Positions 1-9,200 of a DNA stretch of 64,000 nt are shown here, piece by piece. Numbering within the stretch: the first letter of the stretch is position 1; each line of letters starts with the position of its first letter. Under the pieces are notes generated by a model, which was given only the letters and a program-made list of their open reading frames with translations, was not told the DNA's origin and ran no database searches. Origin of the DNA: Rubinisphaera margarita (GTDB lineage Bacteria > Planctomycetota > Planctomycetia > Planctomycetales > Planctomycetaceae); contig NZ_JAKFGB010000014.1 in the NCBI RefSeq assembly GCF_022267515.1, positions 682,001-746,000 of the forward strand. Direction: 5' to 3'. The position numbers and the translations under genes are program-made.

Positions 1-1185
1 GCCATCGAGGATCGAGTAGGATTGACCTTTGCGGCCCGGAATGCCCTTCCAGAACAGGGGCTTCTCGCGGATCGGAGACTTTTCTCCCAGCAGCGTTGCA
101 ACCTGGCTCTTGCCGTCGGGCTGGTAGCCTTCAGGCAGGCTTGCACCAGCGAGATCGCAGAAGGTGGGCAGCAGGTCGACGGCGGAGATCCACGATTCAT
201 CGTCGATCGCACCCGCCTTGATCTTCCCCGGCCAGCGGGCAATGAACGGGACATTAATCCCGCCCTGGAGGATGGACGCCTTGCGTCCGTCTCGTCCGCC
301 GGTGGTTCCGACGCTGCAGCCGATCCCAAACCCTTCGCCGGTCGCAGAATCGTACATCGTGGTGATCTTACCCGGGCGACCGCTCCCGGCGGGGCCGTTG
401 TCCGAGCTGAAAATGACCAGCGTATCGTCGGCCAGCTCCAGTCGGTCCAAAGCATCGAGCAGTTCGCCGATCCGATCATCGGCATGGGAAAGGACCGACG
501 CATAGACATTGTGGGCATCGTCCAGCTCAGGAAACCGGCGACGATATTCCGGCAGCGTGTGATGCGGTGTATGCGGCTCGTGCATCCACAAGTTGATAAA
601 GAACGGCTTGTTCGCGGCCGCACTCTTTTCGATAAAGGCAATTGCCCGAGCGGCATCCTGATGGACGGGCATTTGTTGGCCGGCGCAGTTGAATGCTCCG
701 TATTCGTCGTAGCCGTATTCGCTCGGCAAGGGCGAATCAGGAATCATGTTGTTGGCCAGATGCCATTTCCCAAAGTGAGCCGTCGCATACCCCGCGGACT
801 GCAGCATCCGGGAAAGTGTCGGCACGTTTGGATCGAGCCAGTCCGGCATATTCCGTCTGGCGTTACTCTCTACCCAGGCAAAATGGCCATCGATCGTGTA
901 ACGAGCCGGGAAATGACCCGTCATCACCGCTGTTCGGCTTGGAGAACAGACGCCGCTGGCGACGGTGAAACGATGGAAGTCGGTTCCCTCTTCCGCGAGC
1001 CGATCGATATTCGGCGTCTTCAAATAGGGATGTCCGTGGCAGCCGAGATCACCCCAGCCCCAGTCATCCGTAAAGATAAACAGAATGTTGGGACGATCCG
1101 CATCGCGAGCCTGCTCGACAGCGAAAAGCGGACAGGTCGACATCAGGATGAAGCCCAGTACCAGGACGAGTGACGTCAGCTTCAT
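1..1185 (-). CDS. Sulfatase (arylsulfatase family), partial, runs off the window start
   Basis: Read on the minus strand from ATG at 1185, the product opens with a signal peptide and continues RPNILFIFTDDWGWGDLGCHG, the metal-binding N-terminal sulfatase signature. The CSPSR motif at about residues 80-84 matches C-x-P-S-R, in which the Cys is converted to formylglycine. Further sulfatase landmarks are GKWHL and the SSDNGP block. The protein is presumably exported and cleaves sulfate esters from polysaccharides. The C-terminus lies outside the window. Plus-strand reading frames here are shadows. No neighbour is close enough to suggest an operon. The specific substrate cannot be told. Confidence 0.93.
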   Translation of the reverse strand, partial: MKLTSLVLVLGFILMSTCPLFAVEQARDADRPNILFIFTDDWGWGDLGCHGHPYLKTPNIDRLAEEGTDFHRFTVASGVCSPSRTAVMTGHFPARYTIDGHFAWVESNARRNMPDWLDPNVPTLSRMLQSAGYATAHFGKWHLANNMIPDSPLPSEYGYDEYGAFNCAGQQMPVHQDAARAIAFIEKSAAANKPFFINLWMHEPHTPHHTLPEYRRRFPELDDAHNVYASVLSHADDRIGELLDALDRLELADDTLVIFSSDNGPAGSGRPGKITTMYDSATGEGFGIGCSVGTTGGRDGRKASILQGGINVPFIARWPGKIKAGAIDDESWISAVDLLPTFCDLAGASLPEGYQPDGKSQVATLLGEKSPIREKPLFWKGIPGRKGQSYSILDG

Positions 1186-1454
1186 GGAATGACTCCGAAA
1201 GCGATGATAAGCGGTTTGAATAAGCATAGATTGATGCTTGGGAGCCGACGACACAAGCCAACGCCGAAATCTCGGGCCGACGGAAGCAGCCGTCACATCG
1301 AGAGGGCTCGACACAGGGAGAGGCAGAGAGCGGGCTATCGGAACCAGTCCTCGCAGCCGGTTCGCTGGCTGCGGATAAACCGTAGCTTGCCGCATGCGAG
1401 TCTCGTCTCTGGAGCAGACGGCGGTGTCGCTCCGCGTTCGAGCAGGAAATGAAG

Positions 1455-1528
<74 letters not shown>

Positions 1529-1556
1529 GTGTGAAGTGGAGGGCAAACCCTCTGAT

Positions 1557-2717
1557 TTACTGCGTTTTCGACTCCTGCTCTGGCAGTGTACCTGCGAAAT
1601 CGGCGTGCGTCGAGCGGTAGAGATCGGCGATCTGACCGACCATCTGGTCGATGCGGAAGTTCTTGCCGACGTGCAGTCGTCCCGCTTCTCCGACAGCGCG
1701 GGCCGTGTCCGGGTTCCGCAACAAATACAGCAATTTGTCCGCCAGAGCCTCGCTGTCCGAATGGGGCACAAGGAAGCCGGTTTCGGTGTCTTTAATCGCG
1801 CTGTAGATCCCGCCGACTTTGCTGGCGACCACCGGACGGCCCCAGGCCATCGCTTCCAGCATGATCGTTCCCAGCCCCTGCTTGATCGACGGCAGGCAGA
1901 AGATGTCCATCGCCCGCAGTGCTTCCTGGAAGCCGAACAGGTTCGGGACGAACGTCACCTTCTGGCTGATGTTAAGCTGACGGGCCATTTGCCGGAGATT
2001 GCGTTCCTCCGGACCGGAGCCGGCGACCAGAAACTCGATATTCGGAAACTCCTGCAGCACCCGACTGGCGGCTCCCAGAAAGAAGCTCACCCCTTTGATC
2101 TGCTCCAGTGGACCGGCTGTGCCGATGACGGGAACTCGCTTCGGCGTGAGCACGGTCTTGGTCAGCTCTTCGGGAATGGTCTCAATGCCGCTGTGGATGA
2201 CCACGACCTGTTCGCCGCGGATCGACGGCTGCGTAAGCAATTCCGATTTCACCGATTCACTGACCGCGATGATCTTCTTACCGTGCGTCGAATCGAAGTT
2301 CAGCATCTCCCCGCGATTGAGATAATCGTGGACTGAAAGGATGTACGGGCAGTTGAACTTCCGGGCGAGTCGAATGCCGTGGCCAAGCATTTGCCGGGAC
2401 TGAATGTGAATCAGATGCGGTGGCTGGTCGCTGAGGTCCTGAACGATGAATCGGCGGACGAGCCGACGGATGATCGGGAAATCGAAATACTGGTACTCGC
2501 GAACATTGAGTGCCGCTCGCCGTTCCGGGGCCACGTTGTGAATGTCGGGCGTGACGATGGTCGGCTGAATGCCGTAGTTGCCGAGCTGCTCGGCCAGAAT
2601 GAGCGTTTGCGTGGAAGAGCCGCGAACTTCAAAGCGACCGGAGAGCAGCAGCACTCGCAGCGTGCCCCGTTTCTTCCGGGACTTGGTCGACTTTCCCGAG
2701 GATGGTTTCTGGTCCAT
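1557..2717 (-). CDS. GT4-family glycosyltransferase
   Basis: 386 aa with a two-Rossmann GT-B layout. The N-terminal half (LRVLLLSGRFEVRGSSTQT) is the acceptor domain of group-1 transferases, and the C-terminal half has VPVIGTAGPLEQIKG and VAGSGPEE. The donor-sugar region reads LPSIKQGLGTIMLEAMAWGRPVVAS. The second Glu of the usual E-x7-E is present, while the first position is Gln. It probably transfers a sugar from an NDP donor to a cell-surface glycan or lipid. A basic, Ser/Lys-rich tail of about 20 residues precedes the domain. It is alone between the tRNA and an unrelated gene. Confidence 0.88.
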   Translation of the reverse strand: MDQKPSSGKSTKSRKKRGTLRVLLLSGRFEVRGSSTQTLILAEQLGNYGIQPTIVTPDIHNVAPERRAALNVREYQYFDFPIIRRLVRRFIVQDLSDQPPHLIHIQSRQMLGHGIRLARKFNCPYILSVHDYLNRGEMLNFDSTHGKKIIAVSESVKSELLTQPSIRGEQVVVIHSGIETIPEELTKTVLTPKRVPVIGTAGPLEQIKGVSFFLGAASRVLQEFPNIEFLVAGSGPEERNLRQMARQLNISQKVTFVPNLFGFQEALRAMDIFCLPSIKQGLGTIMLEAMAWGRPVVASKVGGIYSAIKDTETGFLVPHSDSEALADKLLYLLRNPDTARAVGEAGRLHVGKNFRIDQMVGQIADLYRSTHADFAGTLPEQESKTQ

Positions 2718-2887
2718 GATGATGTCTTGCCGGGGCCGTCCAGAAGGAAAGTGGAAACGAATCAGAAACCAACGGCCTGTCGAGCAGGGAGCCCGCGTTT
2801 CCCTTTATCCTTCAACTTCTTCACCAGAGGCGAAGGGCATTCGAGATACTCTCTGAGTGTGATTCTAATCGCGATGGCGAAGCGGAA

Positions 2888-3535
2888 TCAGCGGCGTTTT
2901 CTCAGAGCGATCGGCGGCTGAAGGATTTCATTGATGACGATGGCGTTGCGGACCGAGGACGGGTTGTGCACCATCGCGGCGAAATCGACTCGTGGCGGCT
3001 CCGACCCGGTTGTGACGAGGGCCTGCCTGGAAGTCGGAATCTGCTCGGAGGTTTCGAGAGCCGCTGCCGCGACGCCGATGGGGATCGCCTTTGTCGGCCG
3101 CTGCTGCCGGGCCTGCTTGCGAGCTTTTCGATTCGAGACCTGCGGCCGTTTGTATTGGTCGTCCCGCCGCTTCTGAGGAATCGGTTTGGGGTCCCTCGGA
3201 AGAATCGGAGCACTCGGCTCCTGCCGCTGCGGACGTGGCTTCGGCTGAGGAGCGGGTTGCTGGCGGACCGGTTCGAAGAGTTCGGCGGGCCTTTGTTCCC
3301 GTCGTGGCTGCTCCTCGGGTTGCCGCGGACGTTCCTGCTCCTGTTGCTCCTGCTGTTTCTGCACTTCCTTCAGGAAACTGTCGATCTCGTCCTGCAGTCG
3401 CCGTTTGGGGCGCTGCTGAGCCGGCTGCTGCCCACGCTGAGCCCGCTTCTGCTTTTCTTTCTGCTCATTGACGGCGTTGGAGATCCAGCCGATCGCGGAG
3501 ATGACCAGAATGATCAGTCCGATTAAGCCTTCCAT
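2888..3535 (-). CDS. Membrane-anchored Gln/Pro/Arg-rich protein, unknown function
   Basis: I chose ATG at 3535 (MEGLIGLIILVISAIGW) because it gives an immediate N-terminal membrane segment and follows a purine-rich GGGAGAGAG site. That gives 215 aa rather than the longer upstream reading. After the anchor come a coiled-coil-like stretch (IDSFLKEVQKQQEQQEQ) and a long low-complexity region rich in Q, P and R. The C-terminal roughly 70 residues are less biased. It lies downstream of floA on the same strand, 82 nt away, so it may share its transcript and act at the membrane. I recognise no catalytic motif. Confidence 0.7.
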   Translation of the reverse strand: MEGLIGLIILVISAIGWISNAVNEQKEKQKRAQRGQQPAQQRPKRRLQDEIDSFLKEVQKQQEQQEQERPRQPEEQPRREQRPAELFEPVRQQPAPQPKPRPQRQEPSAPILPRDPKPIPQKRRDDQYKRPQVSNRKARKQARQQRPTKAIPIGVAAAALETSEQIPTSRQALVTTGSEPPRVDFAAMVHNPSSVRNAIVINEILQPPIALRKRR

Positions 3536-3617
3536 CTGCTCTCTCCCTCTCGATTGCCGTCGAATCAACTCAAGCAGATCAGCTGCCGCCAAAGTGCAGA
3601 AGCATCTTGAAACTGCT

Positions 3618-4676
3618 TTAGATGGTGACCTTGCCATCCTCAGGCGCGGCGCCGCCGGCGATCGATGTCCGCATCTGGGTATCGGCTTGAACGTTCTTCA
3701 GTTCGTAATAGTCGAGCACGCCGAGTCGCTTCGACTGGAACGCTTCGGCGACTGCTTCCGGAATCTCTGCCTCGGCGAGCACCACTTTAGCACGATTTTC
3801 CTGGGTCCGGGCGACCATTTCCTGCTCGCGGGCTTTGGATTCGGCTCGGCGTTCTTCGGCCTTGGCCTGGGCGACACGCATGTCGGCTTCGGCCTGATCG
3901 GCCTGGAGACGGGCTCCGATGTTGTCACCGACATCGATATCGGCGATATCAATCGAGACGATCTCAAACGCCGTTTGTGCTTCCAGTCCCTGGTTGAGCA
4001 CAGTCTGTGAAATCTTGTCCGGGTTCTCGAGCACTTTGGCGTAGGAAGCGGTTGAACCGATTGCCTGGACGATCCCCTGCCCTACGCGGGCGATGATGGT
4101 TTCTTCGGTCGCTCCCCCGATGAGCTGCTTGATGTTCGTACGAACGGTCACACGAGCCCGGGCTTTCAGCTGAATGCCGTCGCCGGCGACCGCGTCGAGC
4201 GAACCCATTCCCTTTTTGGGATCGGGACAATCGATGACCTTCGGGTAAACACTGGTTCGCACGGCTTCGAGAATATCGCGGCCTGCCAGATCGATGGCGG
4301 CGGCGGTAATCCAGTCGAGGTCGATACTGGCGCGATGAGCGGCGATGAGAGCGCGGATAACATTCGGAACGTTGCCGCCCGCCAGATAGTGAGCTTCCAG
4401 ATCCCGGGTCGAGATCGGATAGACCTGCGTCAGCCCGGCCTGCACGGCCATGATTTTACTGCGAACGACGACGGTCGGATTCACCTTCCGAATCGACATG
4501 ATGAACAGATTGATCAGCCCGATCCCTGCACCGGTTGTCTTACTCTGAATCCAGAGACCGACATATCGGGCGAAGAGGGCGAAGAAAATCAGTCCCCCGA
4601 GGATCAGCACGATGATGCCGAACCAGATCGCCATGTCCCAGACTGTGGCCGCCAGAATCAGGGAGTTGCTGAACAT
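3618..4676 (-). CDS. floA: FloA flotillin-like membrane scaffold protein (UPF0365/YqfA)
   Basis: 352 aa starting at ATG 4676, preceded by CAGGAAA. An N-terminal membrane segment (WFGIIVLILGGLIFFALFA) is followed by the FloA body, recognisable in SIRKVNPTVVVRSKIMAVQAGL, the VRTNIKQLIGGATEETIIARVGQGIV stretch and a long Ala/Glu/Arg-rich coiled coil (about residues 240-300). FloA proteins organise liquid-ordered membrane domains in bacteria. Length and motif order match the family. It probably heads a two-gene unit with the Gln-rich membrane protein downstream. Upstream is a gene-poor gap with dispersed palindromes. Confidence 0.93.
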   Translation of the reverse strand: MFSNSLILAATVWDMAIWFGIIVLILGGLIFFALFARYVGLWIQSKTTGAGIGLINLFIMSIRKVNPTVVVRSKIMAVQAGLTQVYPISTRDLEAHYLAGGNVPNVIRALIAAHRASIDLDWITAAAIDLAGRDILEAVRTSVYPKVIDCPDPKKGMGSLDAVAGDGIQLKARARVTVRTNIKQLIGGATEETIIARVGQGIVQAIGSTASYAKVLENPDKISQTVLNQGLEAQTAFEIVSIDIADIDVGDNIGARLQADQAEADMRVAQAKAEERRAESKAREQEMVARTQENRAKVVLAEAEIPEAVAEAFQSKRLGVLDYYELKNVQADTQMRTSIAGGAAPEDGKVTI

Positions 4677-4964
4677 GTGAGATTTCCTGTGGATCAACCG
4701 AAAGTTGCAGGTGCAGTCGAGAAATCAGAGACAGTCGGAAGGGTACGACCGCCTGCTCCGATGATAGTCGTTCGAGAGACGTTCGACCACTCTTCATCCT
4801 GCTCGGGGCTCGAGGATTGTAAGTCGAACCAGTTTCCCACCGGCCGGGACGACTTTATTTCATAGCGCCGGCATTCTGCCAAGAGTGTTCAGCACGGTAG
4901 ATGCCTGCCGTTACGGCTCCTTCCATGAAGAACAACTGATGCCGCCGTCAACTTCAGTTGGTGG

Positions 4965-4984
4965 CACAGACATTCCTGTCTGTG
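4965..4984. repeat. Dispersed palindrome, CACAGACA type, copy 1
   Basis: CACAGACA-TTCC-TGTCTGTG is a perfect 8-bp inverted repeat with a 4-nt loop, preceded by GTGG. The same unit, in either orientation, recurs at 5086-5105 and 11859-11878, with degenerate relatives near 11929-11990. Confidence 0.85.
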
Positions 4985-5085
4985 GACAGAAAACATGGCT
5001 GCGGAAGGCATGCCAGAATAGGTGGAGACTCTGATGGCCTCGTCATGTGTTGATCGGCGGTGAATGAGAAAGAACGTCGATCACG

Positions 5086-5105
5086 CACAGACAGGAATGT
5101 CTGTG
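5086..5105. repeat. Dispersed palindrome, CACAGACA type, copy 2 (inverted relative to copy 1)
   Basis: CACAGACA-GGAA-TGTCTGTG followed by CCACC. This is the reverse complement of copy 1, including its GGTGG flank, so copies 1 and 2 form a larger inverted pair about 100 bp apart downstream of the 5184-6269 gene. Confidence 0.85.
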
Positions 5106-5150
5106 CCACCCTTCGGAAGTTCAGTTGTCGTTGCTTTAAGCGACGCACAT

Positions 5151-5169
5151 CGGCGGCAGGATGCCGCCG
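5151..5169. repeat. GC-rich palindrome CGGCGGCA-GGA-TGCCGCCG
   Basis: A perfect 8-bp inverted repeat with a 3-nt loop immediately downstream of the minus-strand gene ending at 5184. It may serve as transcript-end structure, although no T-tract follows on the minus strand. Confidence 0.6.
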
Positions 5170-5183
5170 GTACGGGCGCGGTC

Positions 5184-6269
5184 CTACCGCTGATAAATCG
5201 GGAGGTATCGATATTCGATCGCCAGCGCGAGTACGGCCATGCTGGTTGTGTAAACCTGCCCCTGTCGCCGTTCGGAAGCGTTGTCGGAAGACCAGCTGCC
5301 ATCGGCTTCCTGCTTTTCGAGCAACACGCTGAAGAAGTGTTTGCGGGAGTCTTCCCAGTACTTGCCGCCCATCTTGTACATGCCGACGGTGCAGTAGTAG
5401 ACCCCATAGAAGAAGTACGAGTCGCGGTATTCCAGCGGCGACTTCAGCAGGTACTCCGCTCCTGCAACCGCTTCCGCACTCTCGTGAACGCCGCAGACTT
5501 CGAGGCAGAGAATTCCGGTTCCGGTTCGTGTGGGAGTCGGACCGCCGCCGGGTTGATAGGCGAAGCCTTTCTGGTCGCGATTGGCACACATCTTCACGTA
5601 CTCGACCGCCAGGTCGATGGATTCCGCGGGGACATCGCAGCCAATATCCTTGGCCGCCCGGAGAGCCAGCAGCTGCCAGCCGGTCACACTCAGGTCGCTG
5701 TCGCGGCTGGAAGGCTGATACCGCCATCCGCCCCGCTGACGTTCATTCTTGGGAATCGCCTGTGCTTCCAGAATCAGTCGGATGGCTCGCTCCAGGCCGC
5801 GTCGTGCCCGAGCCGCATCTTCCACACCAAGCATCCCGACGACTTCGGCCAGCATGAGAGTGCTGATGCCGTGCGAGTACATTGGGCCGTGGCTCGTCTT
5901 GTGAATGAGCATCCCGTTGGGTTCCTGATGATCGAGGACCCAGCGGATCCCGAGTTCGATCTGATCTCCGTACGGACCTTCTCCCGGAACGTGCCCGCCG
6001 GCGAGAAACGCCATGACCGCGAGCGAAGTCGCGGCAGTGGACTCGCCGATGTTGTCGATCCGCCAGGAGCCATCGGGCAGCTGGCGTTTTGACAGGTAGT
6101 CGAGCGCATTCTCGATCGCGCGGTCAATGTCACGATCGGTCCACTCGGCGGCCTGAACCGGCGTCGATGCGGCGGGCATCCCGCCCAGGAGCAGGGGAAC
6201 GAACAGGATCGCCGGGATCAGCTTTCGCCAGCACGGTGAGGTAGAGAAGAACGTTGGAAGGCGGTTCAT
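5184..6269 (-). CDS. Secreted squalene-cyclase-fold (prenyltransferase repeat) protein
   Basis: 361 aa from ATG 6269, preceded by AGAGGAAT and 1 nt after the stop of the DUF4175 gene, so the two are co-translated. A signal peptide or N-anchor (about residues 1-40, ending VQAAEW) is followed by alpha/alpha-barrel repeats with QW-like motifs: KRQLPDGSWRIDN, ERQRGGWRYQPS and KQEADGSWSSDN. The DxDD motif of true hopene cyclases is absent, so I do not expect cyclase activity. Planctomycete genomes carry many such secreted repeat proteins of unknown role, and the domain probably binds a ligand or protein. Confidence 0.8.
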   Translation of the reverse strand: MNRLPTFFSTSPCWRKLIPAILFVPLLLGGMPAASTPVQAAEWTDRDIDRAIENALDYLSKRQLPDGSWRIDNIGESTAATSLAVMAFLAGGHVPGEGPYGDQIELGIRWVLDHQEPNGMLIHKTSHGPMYSHGISTLMLAEVVGMLGVEDAARARRGLERAIRLILEAQAIPKNERQRGGWRYQPSSRDSDLSVTGWQLLALRAAKDIGCDVPAESIDLAVEYVKMCANRDQKGFAYQPGGGPTPTRTGTGILCLEVCGVHESAEAVAGAEYLLKSPLEYRDSYFFYGVYYCTVGMYKMGGKYWEDSRKHFFSVLLEKQEADGSWSSDNASERRQGQVYTTSMAVLALAIEYRYLPIYQR

Positions 6270-6270
6270 A

Positions 6271-9200
6271 TCATTCCTCTGTCGCCGCGGGTTCCGGCTG
6301 AGCGAGCGATTCAAAGTAGCTGCGAATCAGCGGAGCGTATTGTTGATCAATCGGACGACGCCGGGCATCGGTCAGATCGGCATCAAGTTCTTCCTGCCGC
6401 TGGCCCCAGTCCCGCATGAGGGCGGAGCGGAGGACCGAGCCATCCATCTTTTCATCGCCCGCCATCGGAGTCTGATTGCCTGTGGTCGAGTCCGAGGTTT
6501 CGGACGGCTGGCCAGCCGAGGCCTGGGCGGCCATCTGCTGTTGATCGGCTCCCTGCGAATTCTCCTGGGGCGGCTGCAGGCTCTCATGAGCCCGATCCAG
6601 TGCCTGGGCAGCCTGCGCCAGTTGCTGGGCCAGCTGCTGCAGAGCCGAAGGATTCTGTGAAGGCGCGGGCTGTCCCGAATTCTCCGACGGCTGGCCGGGC
6701 GTCTGCGGACTTCCTTCCGCATTGGCCGCTTGCTGCTGTGATGGCGAACCCTGCTGGGGAGACTGTTCTGACGGAGCACCATTCTGGGACTGCTCGGCCT
6801 GCTGTTGAGAGGCCTGTTGCATTGCCTGTTTCAGCGACTCCTCAGCCTGATCGAGCAACCGCGAGGCCTGGGCGGCATCTTCGCCGACGGGTTCTGGGAC
6901 GAGGGTATCGCGTTTCGTGTTCGCCAGTTGAGCCGATTCTTTCGCCAGCCGTTTCAGGGTTTCAGCGGCTTTGTCAGACGCCTCGCCAGAGTTCTGAAGA
7001 TTCCCCTGCTGGCTCTGCTGTTGAGCGTTCTGCATTTCACCAGCCGCCTGCTGCGACTGGTTCTGCATGGCGGAAAGCTGCTGGCTGTTCCGCTGATCGG
7101 CAATGGGATCGGCTTTACTCTGCTCCGACAGTGTCTTGAAGGCTTCCGCCAGACCTTCGGTCTGTTCTTGAAGCTGTTGTTGAGACATGGCGCGAGCCAG
7201 TTGACTGGCCTGCGGATTCTGCGCCAGCTCCTGAAGCTGCTCGGCTATCTGCTGCTGCTGCTCGGCCAGCTCTTCGACCGCCTTCTGAGCCGATTCGTCT
7301 GTCAGTCCCTGTTCAGCCACGGCGGCCAGCTTTTCACTGGCCTGCTGGGCCTGCGGTTCGCTCTGGCGGAGTTGTCCACTCTGCAATTGTTCGCTGGCTT
7401 TGCGAGCCGACTCAGCCGCCGCCTGGAAGGTCTCGTTGAGTTCTTCCTTCTCGGGGCTCATGACTTCCGACTGCTCGGCCAGTTGCTCGGCCTGTGCGGC
7501 CAGACGCTCCTGGCTGGCCTGCAACGACTGCAACGAATTCTTGAGATTCTGCAGCAGTTCTTCGTTCGGCATGTTCCCGGCCGGCGGCTGCTCGGAACCG
7601 CTCTCGGCGGGCGGTCCTTCCGCTGCTTCCGACGGCTTCTGTTCGTCTGGCATCGCCTGGGCCATCGGAGCGCCTTCGGGGTCATCTACCTCCTCGGGGG
7701 CTTCGTTCCCGGCCACCTGTCCGGCTGGCTGCTCCATCTGCCCGCTGAGTTTGTCGAGCTGATTCCGCAGCGCCTCGGCCAGTTCTTCCGATCGCGATTT
7801 CTCGGGCTGTTGTTCGCCTTCTTGGGCTGCGTGCTGGTCCTCAAGTTCGCGGCTGACCTGATCGAGAGCTTCTTCGAGTTGCCGTTTCGCCTGCTGCTGA
7901 GATTCGGTGGCCTGTTCCGGCTGGTTGCTTTCGAGTGCCTTCTGCGATTCCCGCTGCAACTGCTGAGCAGTCATGCGGGGCAACGCAGCCGATTCTCCGT
8001 TCAGGCTCTTCGACTGTTCAGCAAGATTGCGCTGCTCGCCGGCGAGCTGACGTAACTTGTTGCGCAGTTCATTGGCCCGTTCCGGGGCCGCGTTGTCGGC
8101 GATCGCCTTCTCGGTCTTCTCATTCAACTCCTGTTGAGACTTGACGAGCTTCTCCAGTTCCGCCTTGAGTTGCTCGGGTTCGCCCTGCTTCTGAGGGAAA
8201 CGCAAGGCTTTCAACTCCGGCGACAGTGGCACATCCCGCCAGGCGTCCTGACCGGACGCGTTCTTGGAATCTTCCTCGGTCTGATCGTTGTTCTGTTCTG
8301 TGTCCGCCGACGGTTCGGCGAGTTCTTTGTTCAATTCAGCGAGTTGCTCGGCGAATTTCTTCTGCGTCTCGGCCGCTTTCTTGAGATCGTTCGATTTGAG
8401 CTGCTCGTTGGCTTCGAGACCTGTTTTCACGGCTTCAGCGAGTTTTCCTTCCTGCTCGGCAGTGTCGCTTCGCAGAGCCGAACGGAGTTGTTCGAGCTGC
8501 CGAGGGGCGAGATCGGGACCGGTCTGGGGACCTGCTGGTTCCGACTGAGACGCCTTGTCTTCCAGCTCTCGGGCCAGTTGCTCCGCCTGTTCCTGAATCG
8601 GCTTGAGCTGGTTGAGTGCCCGCTGATCGCGAGCGGGCTTATCGCCCATGCTGCGGGCCAGATTTTCGAGAGTCTTCGATGCATCGCGAACGCGGTCGTC
8701 AGCTCGGTCGGTTCGGGCGGCGAGTTCATCGGCTCCCTGATCCAGCTTCGCGACGGCGTCCCGTTTCTGGGGTTCAAACTGAGGCGTCGTCGGAAGGGCG
8801 GACGCGGCCTGCATCACACCGGCGAGGCGTTCTGACAGTTTCTGCTGTTCCTTTTCGAGAGCCCGCTCCTGTTCGCTGAGATCCTGCTTGCGGGCGTCGA
8901 GTTGCTCTGCTTTCTCCGTGAGCGCGGGATCGTCCGGATTGGCTTTGCGAGCCCCCTCGAGTTTCTTCTCTTCGCCGGCCACGGCTCGAGCTTCGCCTTC
9001 GAGCTTTCGCTGCTCGTCGTGATGGGCCTTCATTTCTTCGGCGAGCGCGGCACTTCGTTTCGCCAGTTCGGTGGCGGCCTGCTGGGCGTCTGTGGGCAGA
9101 GATTCCGTCTGCTTCATTGATTCCTGAAATCGTTCCAGGGCTTCGCGTGCCGCCTGGATTTGCTCGGCGGCATTGCCGAAGTTTGCCTGTTCCTGTTCAT

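Larger units (their letters stand above)
4677..5183. other. Gene-free interval with dispersed palindromes
   Basis: No convincing coding frame. It holds three short palindromes of the dispersed type described separately (4965-4984, 5086-5105, 5151-5169). The upstream part must contain the floA promoter, but I see no clear -35/-10 pair. Confidence 0.6.

Noticed and set aside
22..1173. 383-codon plus-strand frame
   Set aside because: It is the antisense of a clear sulfatase gene on the minus strand, and its translation has no motifs.
6805..8055. 416-codon plus-strand frame inside the DUF4175 gene
   Set aside because: Antisense of the Gln-rich coiled coil; Leu/Phe/Arg bias is the expected complement of Gln/Glu codons.
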